In this document: positions 15,496 through 25,375 of the stretch, in pieces | Numbering within the stretch: position 1 is the stretch's first letter | Layout: each line of letters begins with the position of its first letter | Source: Promethearchaeota archaeon | Lineage (GTDB): Archaea; Asgardarchaeota; Lokiarchaeia; Sigynarchaeales; SOKP01 | Assembly (NCBI GenBank): GCA_016839905.1 | Contig: JAEOTJ010000342.1 | Location: 1 to 41,569, forward strand | DNA: 41,569 nucleotides | Direction of reading: 5' to 3' | Translations under genes and position numbers: made by a program | The notes under the pieces: generated by a model | Told to the model about the DNA's origin: nothing | What the model saw: only the letters and a program-made list of their open reading frames with translations | The model's database searches: none

Positions 15496-17127
15496 TCATA
15501 ATAATTTTGAAACATATGGCCCTTCTGATTCATATCCTAGTGAAAAAAACCAATCTTTAGCTCCAAAGCCACTAATAACGGCTAATTTTTTTGCGTCAAA
15601 ATCTTCAGTTGATATTTTTTCTGCGTGCGCTATTAATTGTTTTCCGTAACCTCTATGCTGAATCTGCGTTATTTGATTAGGTTTATCATCCTTGGGAACC
15701 ATTTCTCCTACAACCCTAATTTCTCTTATAATTAATGTTTTACCATCATTCAATTCATATCTATGAGCAAATTCGGAAGGTTTTCTAAGTCTTATAAATC
15801 CTATTAGATAGTTTTCTATCTTATTCTCATAAGATAAAAAGATTTCATTACCTTCTGATGCCTCATAATCAAGGCGATATAACTCTACATCATCAAAAGA
15901 ATTTTCGTCTACTATTTCTTTCTTCTTGCTAATCCCGTATTCCCGACATCTAATACACTGGCATTTTTCATCTAATTGCTTTAATCGGTCTTGTACTAAT
16001 TGTCTTAGATTACTTTTCTTACATCCAGCTTTTATTAAATAAGCTGGTATGTCTCTCATTATTCTTTGAATTCTTACGTAAGAAGGAAGGTTACATTTAA
16101 CATCAGCAATTAATTCCACCAGTTTTTCGGTTGGATAAGAAATATACTCCTTGTTCTTCCACCAATCATAAAGTTCAGTGCCCTGAATTACTACGGTTGG
16201 ATAAATCTTTAACATATCAGGCCTATAATTAGGATTAGAAAAAAGAATGTTAAACATTTCTTTATCTTTTAAATAGGTTGATCCAGGTAAATTGGGCATC
16301 ATATGTGCATTTATTTTTAATCCCGCATCTTTAGCAATTCGTATTGCTTCAATACTATCGGCAGTAGTGTGACCCCTCTTAACTAAATCATAAACTTCAT
16401 CATATACTGTTTGGATTCCAATTTCTACGCGTGTTGTTCCATAATTTAGCATACGGTCAACATCTTTCTCCTTACAGTAGTCAGGTCTTGTTTCGATTGT
16501 GATTCCTATTACTCTTCGCCTTGATTTTTCAGCTAAGTTTTTCGCATCTTCGAAATTATTAACCCTTTTTTCAATGATACCTTCCAATGCTCCTTTTACG
16601 AATTCTTCTTGATATTTAAGATCAGTGGAAAGAAAGGTTCCACCTTGAATAACAAGAGAAATCTTATCTATTTTATGACCAATTGCCTCCAAATCTCTGA
16701 TTCTGCTTTGAACTTGTTTATAAGGATCATAATTGCAGTTAATAGAGCGCATTGAAGAAGGCTCTTTACCTGTATATGACTTAGCAACCTTGGTGTCAGG
16801 TTGAGAAGACTCACCCGGACAGTAGATACACATTCCAGGACATGGGAGAGGTTTAGTCATAATTGCTATAACAGAGACTCCAGATAATGTTCTAATTACT
16901 CTCCTTCTTAAAAGTTGGACAATCAATTTCTCTTCTTCTTGAGAAGCATATGATAGCACGGTAGCATTTTTAATTACTTTATGATAATTGTATTTTTTTC
17001 CTAGCCTTCCTTTCACATTTGTAATTTTATCTTTTGAAGTTTGTGGATTTTTTAATAAATAGGCTATAATATCCCGGGAAAGCTTTTTAGTTATTTCAGA
17101 TTCATCTGATGGATTGTTAATATTCAT
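15496..17127 (-). CDS. elp3: Elp3-type tRNA uridine 5-carboxymethylaminomethyl transferase
   Basis: Elp3 modifies the wobble uridine of tRNA (cm5U pathway) using a radical-SAM domain and an acetyl-CoA-binding GNAT domain. The 543-residue protein has the iron-sulfur motif CPGMCIYC (C96, C100, C103), radical-SAM signatures such as VIQGGTFL and MMPNLPGS, and a C-terminal acetyltransferase domain (IQHRGYGKQLI, about residue 495 onward). Archaea normally lack the other Elongator subunits, and none is seen here. It lies 13 bp after the saccharopine-dehydrogenase-like gene and before gatE. Confidence 0.95.
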   Translation of the reverse strand: MNINNPSDESEITKKLSRDIIAYLLKNPQTSKDKITNVKGRLGKKYNYHKVIKNATVLSYASQEEEKLIVQLLRRRVIRTLSGVSVIAIMTKPLPCPGMCIYCPGESSQPDTKVAKSYTGKEPSSMRSINCNYDPYKQVQSRIRDLEAIGHKIDKISLVIQGGTFLSTDLKYQEEFVKGALEGIIEKRVNNFEDAKNLAEKSRRRVIGITIETRPDYCKEKDVDRMLNYGTTRVEIGIQTVYDEVYDLVKRGHTTADSIEAIRIAKDAGLKINAHMMPNLPGSTYLKDKEMFNILFSNPNYRPDMLKIYPTVVIQGTELYDWWKNKEYISYPTEKLVELIADVKCNLPSYVRIQRIMRDIPAYLIKAGCKKSNLRQLVQDRLKQLDEKCQCIRCREYGISKKKEIVDENSFDDVELYRLDYEASEGNEIFLSYENKIENYLIGFIRLRKPSEFAHRYELNDGKTLIIREIRVVGEMVPKDDKPNQITQIQHRGYGKQLIAHAEKISTEDFDAKKLAVISGFGAKDWFFSLGYESEGPYVSKLL

Positions 17128-17140
17128 AGTAATAAAATTC

Positions 17141-18364
17141 TTATTGTTTTAAATCTCTGATGATCAGGATTTCTTTTCCATTTAAATTATTGCCGCAATA
17201 TGGGGCAAGATTTTCAAAGAATTCCATTGGAGCAATCGACTCTTCAGGTGTAAAAACACCCTTCGCCGTGATTTTCCCCTCAATCATCATTATAGTTGCG
17301 ATTGCTAGGGGTACTCCAGTTAATCCAGCCATCTCATCGTAAGGATTTCTCGCGAGTGCTACAGCAACATTCTTTTTAAGACCGTTTTTCATTCCATAAG
17401 CTATGGCACATAAATCTGGAGGGCCTCCATAAAATTCTTTAAAGGGGGCTCGCAGCATTTTAGCTTGTTTAAATAACCTTAAGAATTCATCTTCCAAGGC
17501 AAGGGAGGCTTCTTTTATTGTAAGTTCTTTATTAATGATTTTTTGTCTTATTTGACGAGTAATTTCAGTTGCTGTTTCTCCAATATACATTCGATTCGAG
17601 ATTGTTTTCGCTTTAAGAGTTCTTGGTAATGTGACAGGTTCAGGATGTCCAATGTGGCATGCGTACATATCTTTAAAACCCGGGAACTCTAATCGTTCTG
17701 TCTCGGTAAGCGAATTAATATATATTATTTTACCATCTTTATATGTGGGGATTTTTTCAAGAGTTTCGAATAGTAGATGCTCAATAGCAGCGTTAGCTTT
17801 TTTAGGTGTTGGACCTAGCTTCTTTTTCAATTTTTTTGGGTTTATATAATATTTGGGTTTTTTCCCCTCTTTTGGAAGTGCCCATACGCCCCATGCTGTA
17901 ATAAGCTCATCAATTTCATCCAGCATTGAGCATGCATAAACCGCTAAAAGGTTTGTAATACCTGGGCTTGCCCCTATTCCTATGATTGCAGTGATATTTG
18001 CGTTTTTGGCTTTTTGATCTAACTCAAGAGCATCTAAAGTAGGCTTCCAATCATCACATATATCAAGAAAATTCTTTTTTACTTCAAAAATAGCTTCTAA
18101 GATAGGAATTTCATACTTATAATAAGGTCCAATAGTATTAATGACGATATCGTGTTCTTTCATTAATTTTATAAGCTTCTCTTTTTCGTTTATATCAATT
18201 TGGACAGCTTTAAGTCTATCCGATCCAACAAATTCCACGAATGTTTCTGCTAATTTAATGTTAATGTCAGCCACGGTCACAGATGAAACTTTGGGGGAAT
18301 CAAGTAATACGGCTACTGCCATTCTTCCCATATCTCCTGCACCACCTAATGCTAAAACTTTCAT
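17141..18364 (-). CDS. Saccharopine dehydrogenase-like NAD(P)-dependent oxidoreductase
   Basis: A 407-residue enzyme with an N-terminal Rossmann fold (VLALGGAGDMG, residues 3-13, and acidic VADINIK typical of NAD binding), the INTIGPYY segment, and GIGASPGITNLLA that marks the saccharopine dehydrogenase family. The C-terminal half contains the substrate-domain signature GGPPDLCAIAYG. The substrate cannot be assigned. The family includes carboxynorspermidine and homospermidine synthases as well as lysine-pathway enzymes. It sits between pyrK (17 bp) and elp3 on the same strand. Confidence 0.82.
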   Translation of the reverse strand: MKVLALGGAGDMGRMAVAVLLDSPKVSSVTVADINIKLAETFVEFVGSDRLKAVQIDINEKEKLIKLMKEHDIVINTIGPYYKYEIPILEAIFEVKKNFLDICDDWKPTLDALELDQKAKNANITAIIGIGASPGITNLLAVYACSMLDEIDELITAWGVWALPKEGKKPKYYINPKKLKKKLGPTPKKANAAIEHLLFETLEKIPTYKDGKIIYINSLTETERLEFPGFKDMYACHIGHPEPVTLPRTLKAKTISNRMYIGETATEITRQIRQKIINKELTIKEASLALEDEFLRLFKQAKMLRAPFKEFYGGPPDLCAIAYGMKNGLKKNVAVALARNPYDEMAGLTGVPLAIATIMMIEGKITAKGVFTPEESIAPMEFFENLAPYCGNNLNGKEILIIRDLKQ

Positions 18365-18381
18365 GATTTTAAAATATGGAG

Positions 18382-19239
18382 CTAATTGATTTGGATTTTC
18401 TTACCTGAAAAATCTCTCTTAAATTTACCAAAGTCTTCCATTTCTTTCAGTTGCTCTGAGCTAAATACAGTCCCATCTTTACAAACTAACAAACCTAAAG
18501 GATCTATTGCACATAGACCACATAGTCCGCATCCACATCGCATGATTCGTTCTAAACTTGCCTGTAATTTTATATTATATTTTTCACATATTTGAAAGAC
18601 TTTATACATCATTATCTCGGGACCGCAAGTGTAAGCTATAGTATTCTCAAGTACCTCTTTTGATAGATCCTTAATTTTTTTTTCAAAGTTATCTGAAACA
18701 AAACCCTCTAAACCATAACTTCCATCATCAGTACAGAAAAAAACCTCAGATTCTCCCTCGGTTAAATCGTGAAATTCGTCCACATAAATCAAATCACTGT
18801 CAATTTTAGCACCCTCAATAATAGAGAACTTTCTATTAGATTTATTAAGTTCTGATGCTAAAAATCTTAGAGGAGCCATACCAATACCCCCTCCAATTAG
18901 AAAAACTTTCTGAGATTCATCTTTTGACATTGTAAAATGATTGCCTAAAGGTCCTCTGAGTCCAATATAATCTCCTATTCTTAGATTATGTAAGGCATCA
19001 GTACATTCTCCGACATTTTTAACAGTTATGCTCCAGTTACCTTTTTCATCATATCCAGATATTGACATAGGCACTTCGTCTACCCCTGGAACCCAAAGCA
19101 TTAAAAATTGTCCAGGTTTTGGAGGATTGGGAGGATCGCTCAATGGGTTTTCTTGAACATTAAAAATGAAGGTCTTTATTCCATCACATTCATTAAGAAT
19201 TCTATCTATTTTTACAGTTTTAATAGTATTTTCAGTCAA
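18382..19239 (-). CDS. pyrK: Dihydroorotate dehydrogenase electron-transfer subunit PyrK
   Basis: PyrK passes electrons from PyrD to NAD+ in pyrimidine synthesis through FAD and a [2Fe-2S] cluster. The 285-residue protein has an FAD-binding barrel with PMSISGYD (about 57-64), the NAD-binding segment FLIGGGIGMAPLRFLA, and a C-terminal cysteine cluster CGCGLCGLC with a fourth Cys in LLVCKDG. Its start overlaps the end of pyrD by 8 bp, typical of the class 1B heterodimer. Confidence 0.94.
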   Translation of the reverse strand: MTENTIKTVKIDRILNECDGIKTFIFNVQENPLSDPPNPPKPGQFLMLWVPGVDEVPMSISGYDEKGNWSITVKNVGECTDALHNLRIGDYIGLRGPLGNHFTMSKDESQKVFLIGGGIGMAPLRFLASELNKSNRKFSIIEGAKIDSDLIYVDEFHDLTEGESEVFFCTDDGSYGLEGFVSDNFEKKIKDLSKEVLENTIAYTCGPEIMMYKVFQICEKYNIKLQASLERIMRCGCGLCGLCAIDPLGLLVCKDGTVFSSEQLKEMEDFGKFKRDFSGKKIQIN

Positions 19240-20158
19240 AATCGGGCACCTCTTGAGTTTTGAACTGATGAGCTAATCCTTTTATGTCATTTATAGATTT
19301 ATATTCTTTGTCCTTTAGATAACGAATTATTCCATTATTAATTTCAGTAATAATTTCCGCTCTCTTATATAGAGCCGTACCGATTTGTACTGCTGAGGCT
19401 CCAGCTAGAAAAAATTCCACTACATCTTGCCAAGAGTCTATTCCTCCGCAACCTATTATTGGTATTTTTAAAATTTTGTATAAATCATATACTTTTTTCA
19501 CAGCTATGGGATGGATTGCCTTCCCGGAGAGCCCTCCATTACCGTGAGATAATATAGGTCTTTTAGTATTAACATCAATTTTCAGCGCTGCTAAGGTATT
19601 TATCGCAATAACTCCATTAGCACCTCCCTTTTCAGCAGCTAACGCAATTCTCTCTATATTTGTTACATTGGGGTTCAATTTTACAAAAAGGGGAACTGTC
19701 AGTTTCTTTTTTAGAAATTTTACAAGTTCATAAGTTAAGTCCTTATCAATTCCTATGGAAGATACTTCAGCATGAGGGCAGGAGATATTAATCTCTATTG
19801 CATCAGCTCCAGCTTTTTCCGCTTTAGAGGCTACATCAAGATAAGATTCGTTAGTATTTCCAAAGACGCTTACGATTAATATTATATCATATTCTTTAAT
19901 TTCCTTTATTTCTGGAATAAAATCATCGATTCCAGGATTACCCAACCCTACGCTATTCATAAAAGTACCTGGATATATCTCGATTATAGAGGGATTTTTA
20001 TATCCTTTTCTTGATACTGGCCCTATAGATTTAGTAGTAACTGCACCAGCTCCAACATCGATGACTCTCTTCATTGAAGAGAAAGACACACCTAAAATCC
20101 CAGAGGCTAAAATTAAAGGAGATTTTAGATTTATTCCAGCAATATTGATTTCTAACAT
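19232..20158 (-). CDS. pyrD: Dihydroorotate dehydrogenase (class 1B) PyrD
   Basis: An FMN enzyme oxidising dihydroorotate to orotate, with PyrK as electron acceptor. The 308-residue TIM-barrel protein has the GAVTTKSI and NSVGLGNPG segments, catalytic Cys in EINISCPH, and the C-terminal FMN phosphate site IIGCGGIDSWQD/AVQIGTALY. It is the first gene of the pyrD-pyrK pair, and its upstream region is shared with the divergent nop5. Confidence 0.95.
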   Translation of the reverse strand: MLEINIAGINLKSPLILASGILGVSFSSMKRVIDVGAGAVTTKSIGPVSRKGYKNPSIIEIYPGTFMNSVGLGNPGIDDFIPEIKEIKEYDIILIVSVFGNTNESYLDVASKAEKAGADAIEINISCPHAEVSSIGIDKDLTYELVKFLKKKLTVPLFVKLNPNVTNIERIALAAEKGGANGVIAINTLAALKIDVNTKRPILSHGNGGLSGKAIHPIAVKKVYDLYKILKIPIIGCGGIDSWQDVVEFFLAGASAVQIGTALYKRAEIITEINNGIIRYLKDKEYKSINDIKGLAHQFKTQEVPDFD

Positions 20159-20214
20159 TATTATTAATTAAGAAATTATTATTATTATTATTATTTAAGA
20201 AATTAAACTGAAGA

Positions 20215-21447
20215 TTGGTAAAAAAATTGAAATGTTACATCGTTGATACATTATGTGGAATATTCGCTCTTAATGAGACTGGAAACATATTAAATTTCCT
20301 TGATTTTGATGATAATAACGAAAAAATAATTGAATTTTATAATTCATTAGAAATTGATTTAATTTTAGATGAATATAAAGATTTCCTAATAGAATTAAGA
20401 AATTCTGGTTCTGATGAATTCATTTTTGATAATAAAAAGTTAGAATTATTAACGATTGAAAAATTAAATCTTAAATCAGAATTAGACATATCCTCATTAG
20501 AATTCAAGAATTTTCGTTTAAATTTAGAAAATCAATTAAAAAAGGTTGGTATAAATAAAAATCGTAATGAAATTATAGCAAAATACAAGGAGATTAATCA
20601 GGCTTTAATTAAAAATAAAGTGAGCCAAGTTGGAGCTCAAAACGATGTAGTTATTAGTCAAATAATTGAAACTTCAGATATAATTAAAAAATCAATAAGT
20701 TTATTTATAGGTCGTCTTAGAGAATGGTATGGATTGCATTTTCCAGAATTAACAGATAAAGTTATTGAAGATAATAGCATTTTAACTAAGCTAATTTTAG
20801 TCTTAGGTCATAGAGATAATTTTACTATCGAAAATATTAAGAAAAATTTCGATTTAAAAGAAGAAAGAGTCAAATATTTATTTAAACAAGCCTCAGAATC
20901 AATGGGATCGGAATTAGAAATTAAAATAATTCAGAATTATGCGAATCAAATTTTATCACTAAATTCCTATACAGATGAATTAGAAAATTATTTAGAAGAT
21001 TTAATGGAAAAAACCGCTCCGAACCTAAAATCCTTAGTAGGGGCATTAATAGGTGCGAAATTAATTGCGAAAGCAGGGGGATTAAGAAAGTTAGCATTCA
21101 TGCCCGCATCCCGAATTCAAATATTGGGAGCTGAAAAAGCATTATATAAATTTTTAAAAACTGGTGAAAAAAGACCTAAACACGGATTAATCTTTCAATG
21201 GAATAAAATTAGAGGTAGTCCTCCTTGGATTCGTGGTAAAATTGCTCGTGCTATTGCAGGTAAGGTTGGACTCGCTTCTAAAATTGACTTTTTCTCAGGT
21301 GATTTTATTGGAGATCTTCTTTCTAAAGAAATTGAAGAAAAAATCAAGAAGATAGAAGTAAATCATCCAAATCCTCCCGTATCAAAATCATTTAATAAAC
21401 CAACTAGATCTAATAAAAATCAAAAAAGAGGAAAAAAAAGGAGATAA
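20215..21447 (+). CDS. nop5: Nop5/Nop56/58-type box C/D RNP scaffold protein
   Basis: Nop5 bridges L7Ae and fibrillarin in the box C/D sRNP that 2'-O-methylates RNA. The 410-residue protein has a variable N-terminal domain, a coiled-coil segment (about 130-300), and the conserved NOP domain with LVGALIGAKLIAKAGGLRKL and GAEKALYKFLK. A basic tail ends in KKRGKKRR-like residues (RGKKRR). The start is TTG at 20215, just after an in-frame stop (20209-20211), so no earlier start is possible. The fibrillarin gene follows after 4 bp. Confidence 0.94.
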   Translation: MVKKLKCYIVDTLCGIFALNETGNILNFLDFDDNNEKIIEFYNSLEIDLILDEYKDFLIELRNSGSDEFIFDNKKLELLTIEKLNLKSELDISSLEFKNFRLNLENQLKKVGINKNRNEIIAKYKEINQALIKNKVSQVGAQNDVVISQIIETSDIIKKSISLFIGRLREWYGLHFPELTDKVIEDNSILTKLILVLGHRDNFTIENIKKNFDLKEERVKYLFKQASESMGSELEIKIIQNYANQILSLNSYTDELENYLEDLMEKTAPNLKSLVGALIGAKLIAKAGGLRKLAFMPASRIQILGAEKALYKFLKTGEKRPKHGLIFQWNKIRGSPPWIRGKIARAIAGKVGLASKIDFFSGDFIGDLLSKEIEEKIKKIEVNHPNPPVSKSFNKPTRSNKNQKRGKKRR

Positions 21448-21451
21448 AAAA

Positions 21452-22156
21452 ATGCTAGAGATTAGAAGTCATCCAAAACATTATGGTCTGTTTTTATCTG
21501 GTCCTCAAAATAATGTAAAAATATACACAAGAAACCTGAAATTAGGCAATAGAGTTTATGGAGAAAGACTAGTAAATTTTAAAGAAACTGAATATCGAGA
21601 ATGGGATCCTTATCGGAGTAAGATTGCTGCTTTAATATTACAAAATCCAAATAATAATTTCTTAAAAAATGATTTAAAGTGTTTATATTTGGGTTGCGCG
21701 TCAGGGACATCAATTTCACATCTTTCTGATATTTCAAAAGATGGAATACTATATGGAGTTGAATTCGCTGAAAGAAGTATACGACAATTAATTCAAAATA
21801 CTTCTGAAAGGAATAATATCATTCCTATCTTAGGAGATGCTAGATTTCCAGTAAATTATGCTAACAAGATTTTTACAAATATTAATCTAATATATCAAGA
21901 TGTAGCTCAACCAAATCAAGCTGAAATTGCCATTGCTAATGCTAACTATTATTTAGACAAAGATGGAATTCTTATTTTAGCAATAAAATCTCAATCAATC
22001 GATAGTTTGGTAAAATCAGAAAAAGTTTATGCAATGGAAAAGAAATTTATTGAAAAGTCTGGCTATGAAATAATAGAAATCATAAATATACATAAATATG
22101 CCGCAAATCATATTATCCTAATCGTTCAGAAAAAAACTAAGTTAAATAATCAGTAA
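21452..22156 (+). CDS. flpA: Fibrillarin-like rRNA/tRNA 2'-O-methyltransferase
   Basis: The SAM-dependent methyltransferase of the box C/D sRNP. The 234-residue protein shows PKHYGLFLSG at the start, EYREWDPYRSKIAA, the SAM-binding LYLGCASGTSISHLSD, and the later YQDVAQPNQ and LAIKSQSID segments that carry the catalytic Asp and Lys. A GGAGA Shine-Dalgarno lies 8 bp before the ATG, at the end of nop5, so the two are co-translated. The 3' end overlaps the convergent RNase HII gene by 20 bp. Confidence 0.96.
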   Translation: MLEIRSHPKHYGLFLSGPQNNVKIYTRNLKLGNRVYGERLVNFKETEYREWDPYRSKIAALILQNPNNNFLKNDLKCLYLGCASGTSISHLSDISKDGILYGVEFAERSIRQLIQNTSERNNIIPILGDARFPVNYANKIFTNINLIYQDVAQPNQAEIAIANANYYLDKDGILILAIKSQSIDSLVKSEKVYAMEKKFIEKSGYEIIEIINIHKYAANHIILIVQKKTKLNNQ

Positions 22157-22829
22157 TCTTTTTATTATTTAATTCTTCATTTATGATTTTACGAGTGGTT
22201 TCCCATGTTTTTCTGACAAAAATTGGCACTTTTTTATGTATTTTAATCCAATCTCGGAGAAAATTAGTTGTTCGTGTATCAGAAGGATAACCTGAACCTA
22301 TTTCTCCATATTTCTGTTTTAATCCTTCTATAAGAGAGTCTCTCTTATCTTTCGCAATTATCGAAGCTGCAGACACAATAGGATAAATATCATCAGCTCT
22401 ATGTTTTGAAATAATATCTCTTGGTTTGTAGTCCAATAGTTTAAGAATTGATTCTCCAAATCTATCTTCATTTACATCGGCGGCATCTAAATAAATTATA
22501 TCGGGCTTTAGTTTTTTAATAATTTCAGCCATTTTTAACTCTTCAAGCCGGTTTAAAGTAATCCTGTCCGTTTCTCTCTTATCAATTTCTTGAGCAGAGA
22601 TAATAATATAGTGATAAGAGGCACAATTTTCTTTAATTAGCTTAGCTAATTCGCATCTTTTTTTTGCCGTTAATTTTTTTGAATCTTTAGCACCAATTTT
22701 TACTAAGTATTCGAGATTATCCTCGTTGAAACAGACTCCACATATAACCATTGGACCAATGACGGGACCTTTTAGCAATTAATTCGAGATGAATTATTTT
22801 CTACCTGCCTCGTCAATGCCACAAAACAA
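22137..22829 (-). CDS. rnhB: RNase HII, coding region split by a 30-nt intervening sequence
   Basis: RNase HII cuts RNA in RNA-DNA hybrids. The long frame (22778-22137) starts at GPVIGPMVICG and lacks the essential GxDEAG motif. Directly upstream, a short frame from TTG 22829 encodes MFCGIDEAGR. Exactly 30 nt (22799-22770) separates AGR from GPVIGPM. Removing it restores the family consensus GIDEAGRGPVIGPMV with no residue lost or gained. The insert keeps frame but carries two TAA stops. Downstream motifs (DSKKLTAKKR, YLDAADVNE, HRADDIYPIVSAASIIAKDK, GSGYPSD) are intact. Either the mRNA is spliced or the gene is inactive. The TTG start lies 10 bp after the upstream gene's stop. Confidence 0.85.
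22770..22799 (-). other. Candidate protein-gene intron in rnhB (30 nt)
   Basis: The segment lies between the Arg and Gly codons of GIDEAGR|GPVIG. Its length matches the tRNA introns in this window (29, 30, 30, 32 nt). It holds an AATTC-ATCTC-GAATT hairpin extended by AAT/ATT, and TAG in the 5' exon can pair with CTA near the 3' end. I could not draw a strict 4-bp/3-nt bulge-helix-bulge. The junction can slide by one base. Confidence 0.6.
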
Positions 22830-22839
22830 TTTTTTAAGA

Positions 22840-23835
22840 TTATTCCCCTTTTTTTCGGATGAATTCAATAAAGTCAGCTTCGGTATCAATTTCTTCTATG
22901 GATTTAATTTTAACTATAGGTAAAACATTTTCTAAATCATGTGGAATTTTTAAATCGTTATTTACAATAAATAAAGCGTGCTTTTTTAACAATTTTGAAA
23001 AACTCATTAGAAGTTTGATATTTAACTCATTTAATTTACTTTTTTCTTCAGAAACTCCAGAAAATAGAGGAAAGAAATTATTCACACCTTCTATTTTGTC
23101 CTGTTTTGAATAAATTGATAAATTAAAAGGTACTTGCCCTTTTTTATACCAAAAAGAACCAACGCCTATGTCATCAATAATTTCTTGAAGATGGGATTCA
23201 AAGGGGCTTAATTCTTCATTATTTAATATTTTTTTTTGAGGGATACTAAATTTAAATTTCCACTCTAAAATATCAATTTTTTTGAAAATATCTTCATTTT
23301 CTAATAGTTTTAAGATTTTAAAAGCTATTTTTTCAGACGGGCGTATTTTTTCATTTTCATAGGCGGAGATAGTCCTTTTTGTTATGCCAAGCTCGATTGC
23401 AATATCTTTTCTTGAGATATTTTTTTGTTCTCTTTCAGTTTTCATTAGAGTTCCATCTAAAAAGATAACACTTCCACCTCTTTTTGCAAAAATATAAGGA
23501 TATGAACGATTCTTTAGTATATTTTCAAAAGTATTTAAATTTATAAAGGGCAATCCTTCTCTTATATGGATAGTATTATCTTCCAAATTCTGATAGCGAT
23601 TTTTAATCCCTATTAAAACTGGTTTAGATTTTAATAATGATGATAAAGTCTTGATACCTGTAATTATATTTTTATTCAAATTGTCAATATTAGGAAAAAT
23701 TTTGATTAATAAAATTGAATTACCTTTTTTTACAAGCAAATCGAAACAGAATTTGGCTTTAATATCAAAAACTAATGTTTCATAATTAGCACTAATTAAT
23801 AATCGATTAATGTTTTCAATTATATTTTTAATCAT
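22840..23835 (-). CDS. Archaeal HTH (XRE-type) transcriptional regulator, COG1395-like
   Basis: A 331-residue protein of a family found widely in archaea. The N-terminal domain (about 1-125) is alpha/beta and resembles nuclease-fold regulators (FDIKAKFCFDLLVKKGNSIL). The central helix-turn-helix is SRKDIAIELGITKRTISAYE (141-160). The C-terminal domain is of unknown role. No target is known from the sequence. It ends 10 bp before the proposed TTG start of rnhB, so the two may be co-transcribed. Confidence 0.8.
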   Translation of the reverse strand: MIKNIIENINRLLISANYETLVFDIKAKFCFDLLVKKGNSILLIKIFPNIDNLNKNIITGIKTLSSLLKSKPVLIGIKNRYQNLEDNTIHIREGLPFINLNTFENILKNRSYPYIFAKRGGSVIFLDGTLMKTEREQKNISRKDIAIELGITKRTISAYENEKIRPSEKIAFKILKLLENEDIFKKIDILEWKFKFSIPQKKILNNEELSPFESHLQEIIDDIGVGSFWYKKGQVPFNLSIYSKQDKIEGVNNFFPLFSGVSEEKSKLNELNIKLLMSFSKLLKKHALFIVNNDLKIPHDLENVLPIVKIKSIEEIDTEADFIEFIRKKGE

Positions 23836-24132
23836 TACTATTAATAAATATTTTTAATGATTAATATATATATAATAAAATTCAAATTCTCTATTAAGAA
23901 GATTTAAATCATTGGTTTTTACAATACAAGAGAATAAAAGTTATATCTTTATGATATAGTTATTATCCTTCACATTTATGAGAATTTCTACTATTAAATC
24001 ATTAAGAAATAGGATTTTTATATTTCAGATTCTATTAATACTGATTATATTTGAAAAGCAATTTTTTTATATTAGATTATTAATTTAAAAATAATAATTA
24101 AAACATTCATTAATTTAAATAACTGATGATAT

Positions 24133-25368
24133 ATGTTAAAAATAAATAAAGCTGACTTTTTGCCTATTGAGCAAACGGATTTTCCAGAAATAGTTGAGAG
24201 AAAGGGTGTCGGGCATCCCGATTCTGTATGTGATGCCGCTGCAGATGCTTGTTCAAGAGCGTTGTGTAAATATTATTTTGAGACTTTTGGACGATATTAC
24301 CACCATAATGTTGATAAAGCAGCGTTAGTTGGAGGAGTATCAAAACCAGAACTAGGTGGAGGCTTAATACTTGAACCAGAATATTTTTTAATTGTTGGTC
24401 GTGCCATCAATCAAATATTAAAAGAAAATAAATTAGAATATATTCCAGTAGCCACGATTTGTCTCAATGCTTGCAGACAAGTTGTAAGCGATGTCTTTCG
24501 TAATATCGATGTTACATCCGATCAACACATACAATTCGATTATGCTGTTCGACCAGGTTCTTTAGATTTAACTGGAGTTTTCGATGAATGTTGTACTTCG
24601 GAACAAGTGCCTTTAGCAAATGATACTAGCTTCGGAGTAGGATATGCACCTTATTCAGATGTAGAGAAAATTGCATTAGAGGCAGAATATTTACTTAATT
24701 CTGATGCCTTTAAAGAAAAATGTAAAGGATCTGGTGAAGACATTAAAGTTATGGTACAGAGAGTCGATAAAGATATAGATATTACTATATGTGGCGCAAT
24801 GGTAAGCAAATATATTAAAGATAAAGATGAGTATGTAAACTACACGAATCAGATGAAAGACGCAGTTTTAGACTTAGCAGCTAAGATCATCCCAGAAAAA
24901 AATGTCACTTGTGCCATTAATGTAGGAGATATCATCGATAAAAGCATTTTATTTCTTACAATAACGGGAACAAGTGCGGAAGCTGGAGATGACGGAGAAG
25001 TAGGGCGTGGAAATCGCAGTAATGGATTAATTACGCCATGCCGAACTATGAGTTTAGAGGCTGTCTGTGGAAAAAACCCAATTAATCATGTTGGAAAAAT
25101 CTACAATGTTTTGAGTACAGAGATCGCCAGAGAAATTATCGAAAAAGGTCAAGGCAATATTATAGAAGCTCATGTTAAGCTATTAAGTCAAATTGGAAGA
25201 CCGATTACGGACCCATGGATAAATAGCATAAGTCTTATACCCGCAGAAAATGTGAATTTCGATAGCATAAGAAAAGTTGCTGAAGAAGTATCAGCAGAAA
25301 TGCTAAGTAGTGAATATTTGCTCGCTTTACGAGAAAGACTTATAGATGGTAAAGTACAAGTATATTAA
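24133..25368 (+). CDS. mat: S-adenosylmethionine synthetase, archaeal type
   Basis: Makes AdoMet from methionine and ATP. The 411-residue length and motifs (RKGVGHPDSVCDAAADACSR near residue 23, YHHNVDKAALVGG, GDDGEVGRGNRSNGLITPCR) are those of the archaeal AdoMet synthetase family rather than bacterial MetK. It is monocistronic, with its own upstream region of about 300 bp and a T-rich region after the stop. Confidence 0.97.
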   Translation: MLKINKADFLPIEQTDFPEIVERKGVGHPDSVCDAAADACSRALCKYYFETFGRYYHHNVDKAALVGGVSKPELGGGLILEPEYFLIVGRAINQILKENKLEYIPVATICLNACRQVVSDVFRNIDVTSDQHIQFDYAVRPGSLDLTGVFDECCTSEQVPLANDTSFGVGYAPYSDVEKIALEAEYLLNSDAFKEKCKGSGEDIKVMVQRVDKDIDITICGAMVSKYIKDKDEYVNYTNQMKDAVLDLAAKIIPEKNVTCAINVGDIIDKSILFLTITGTSAEAGDDGEVGRGNRSNGLITPCRTMSLEAVCGKNPINHVGKIYNVLSTEIAREIIEKGQGNIIEAHVKLLSQIGRPITDPWINSISLIPAENVNFDSIRKVAEEVSAEMLSSEYLLALRERLIDGKVQVY

Positions 25369-25375
25369 AAATTCT

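Noticed and set aside
22770..22799. The rnhB insert as a simple sequencing indel
   Set aside because: Thirty clean bases, frame-preserving and precisely between two conserved codons, are not a typical homopolymer or assembly error, though reads were not available.
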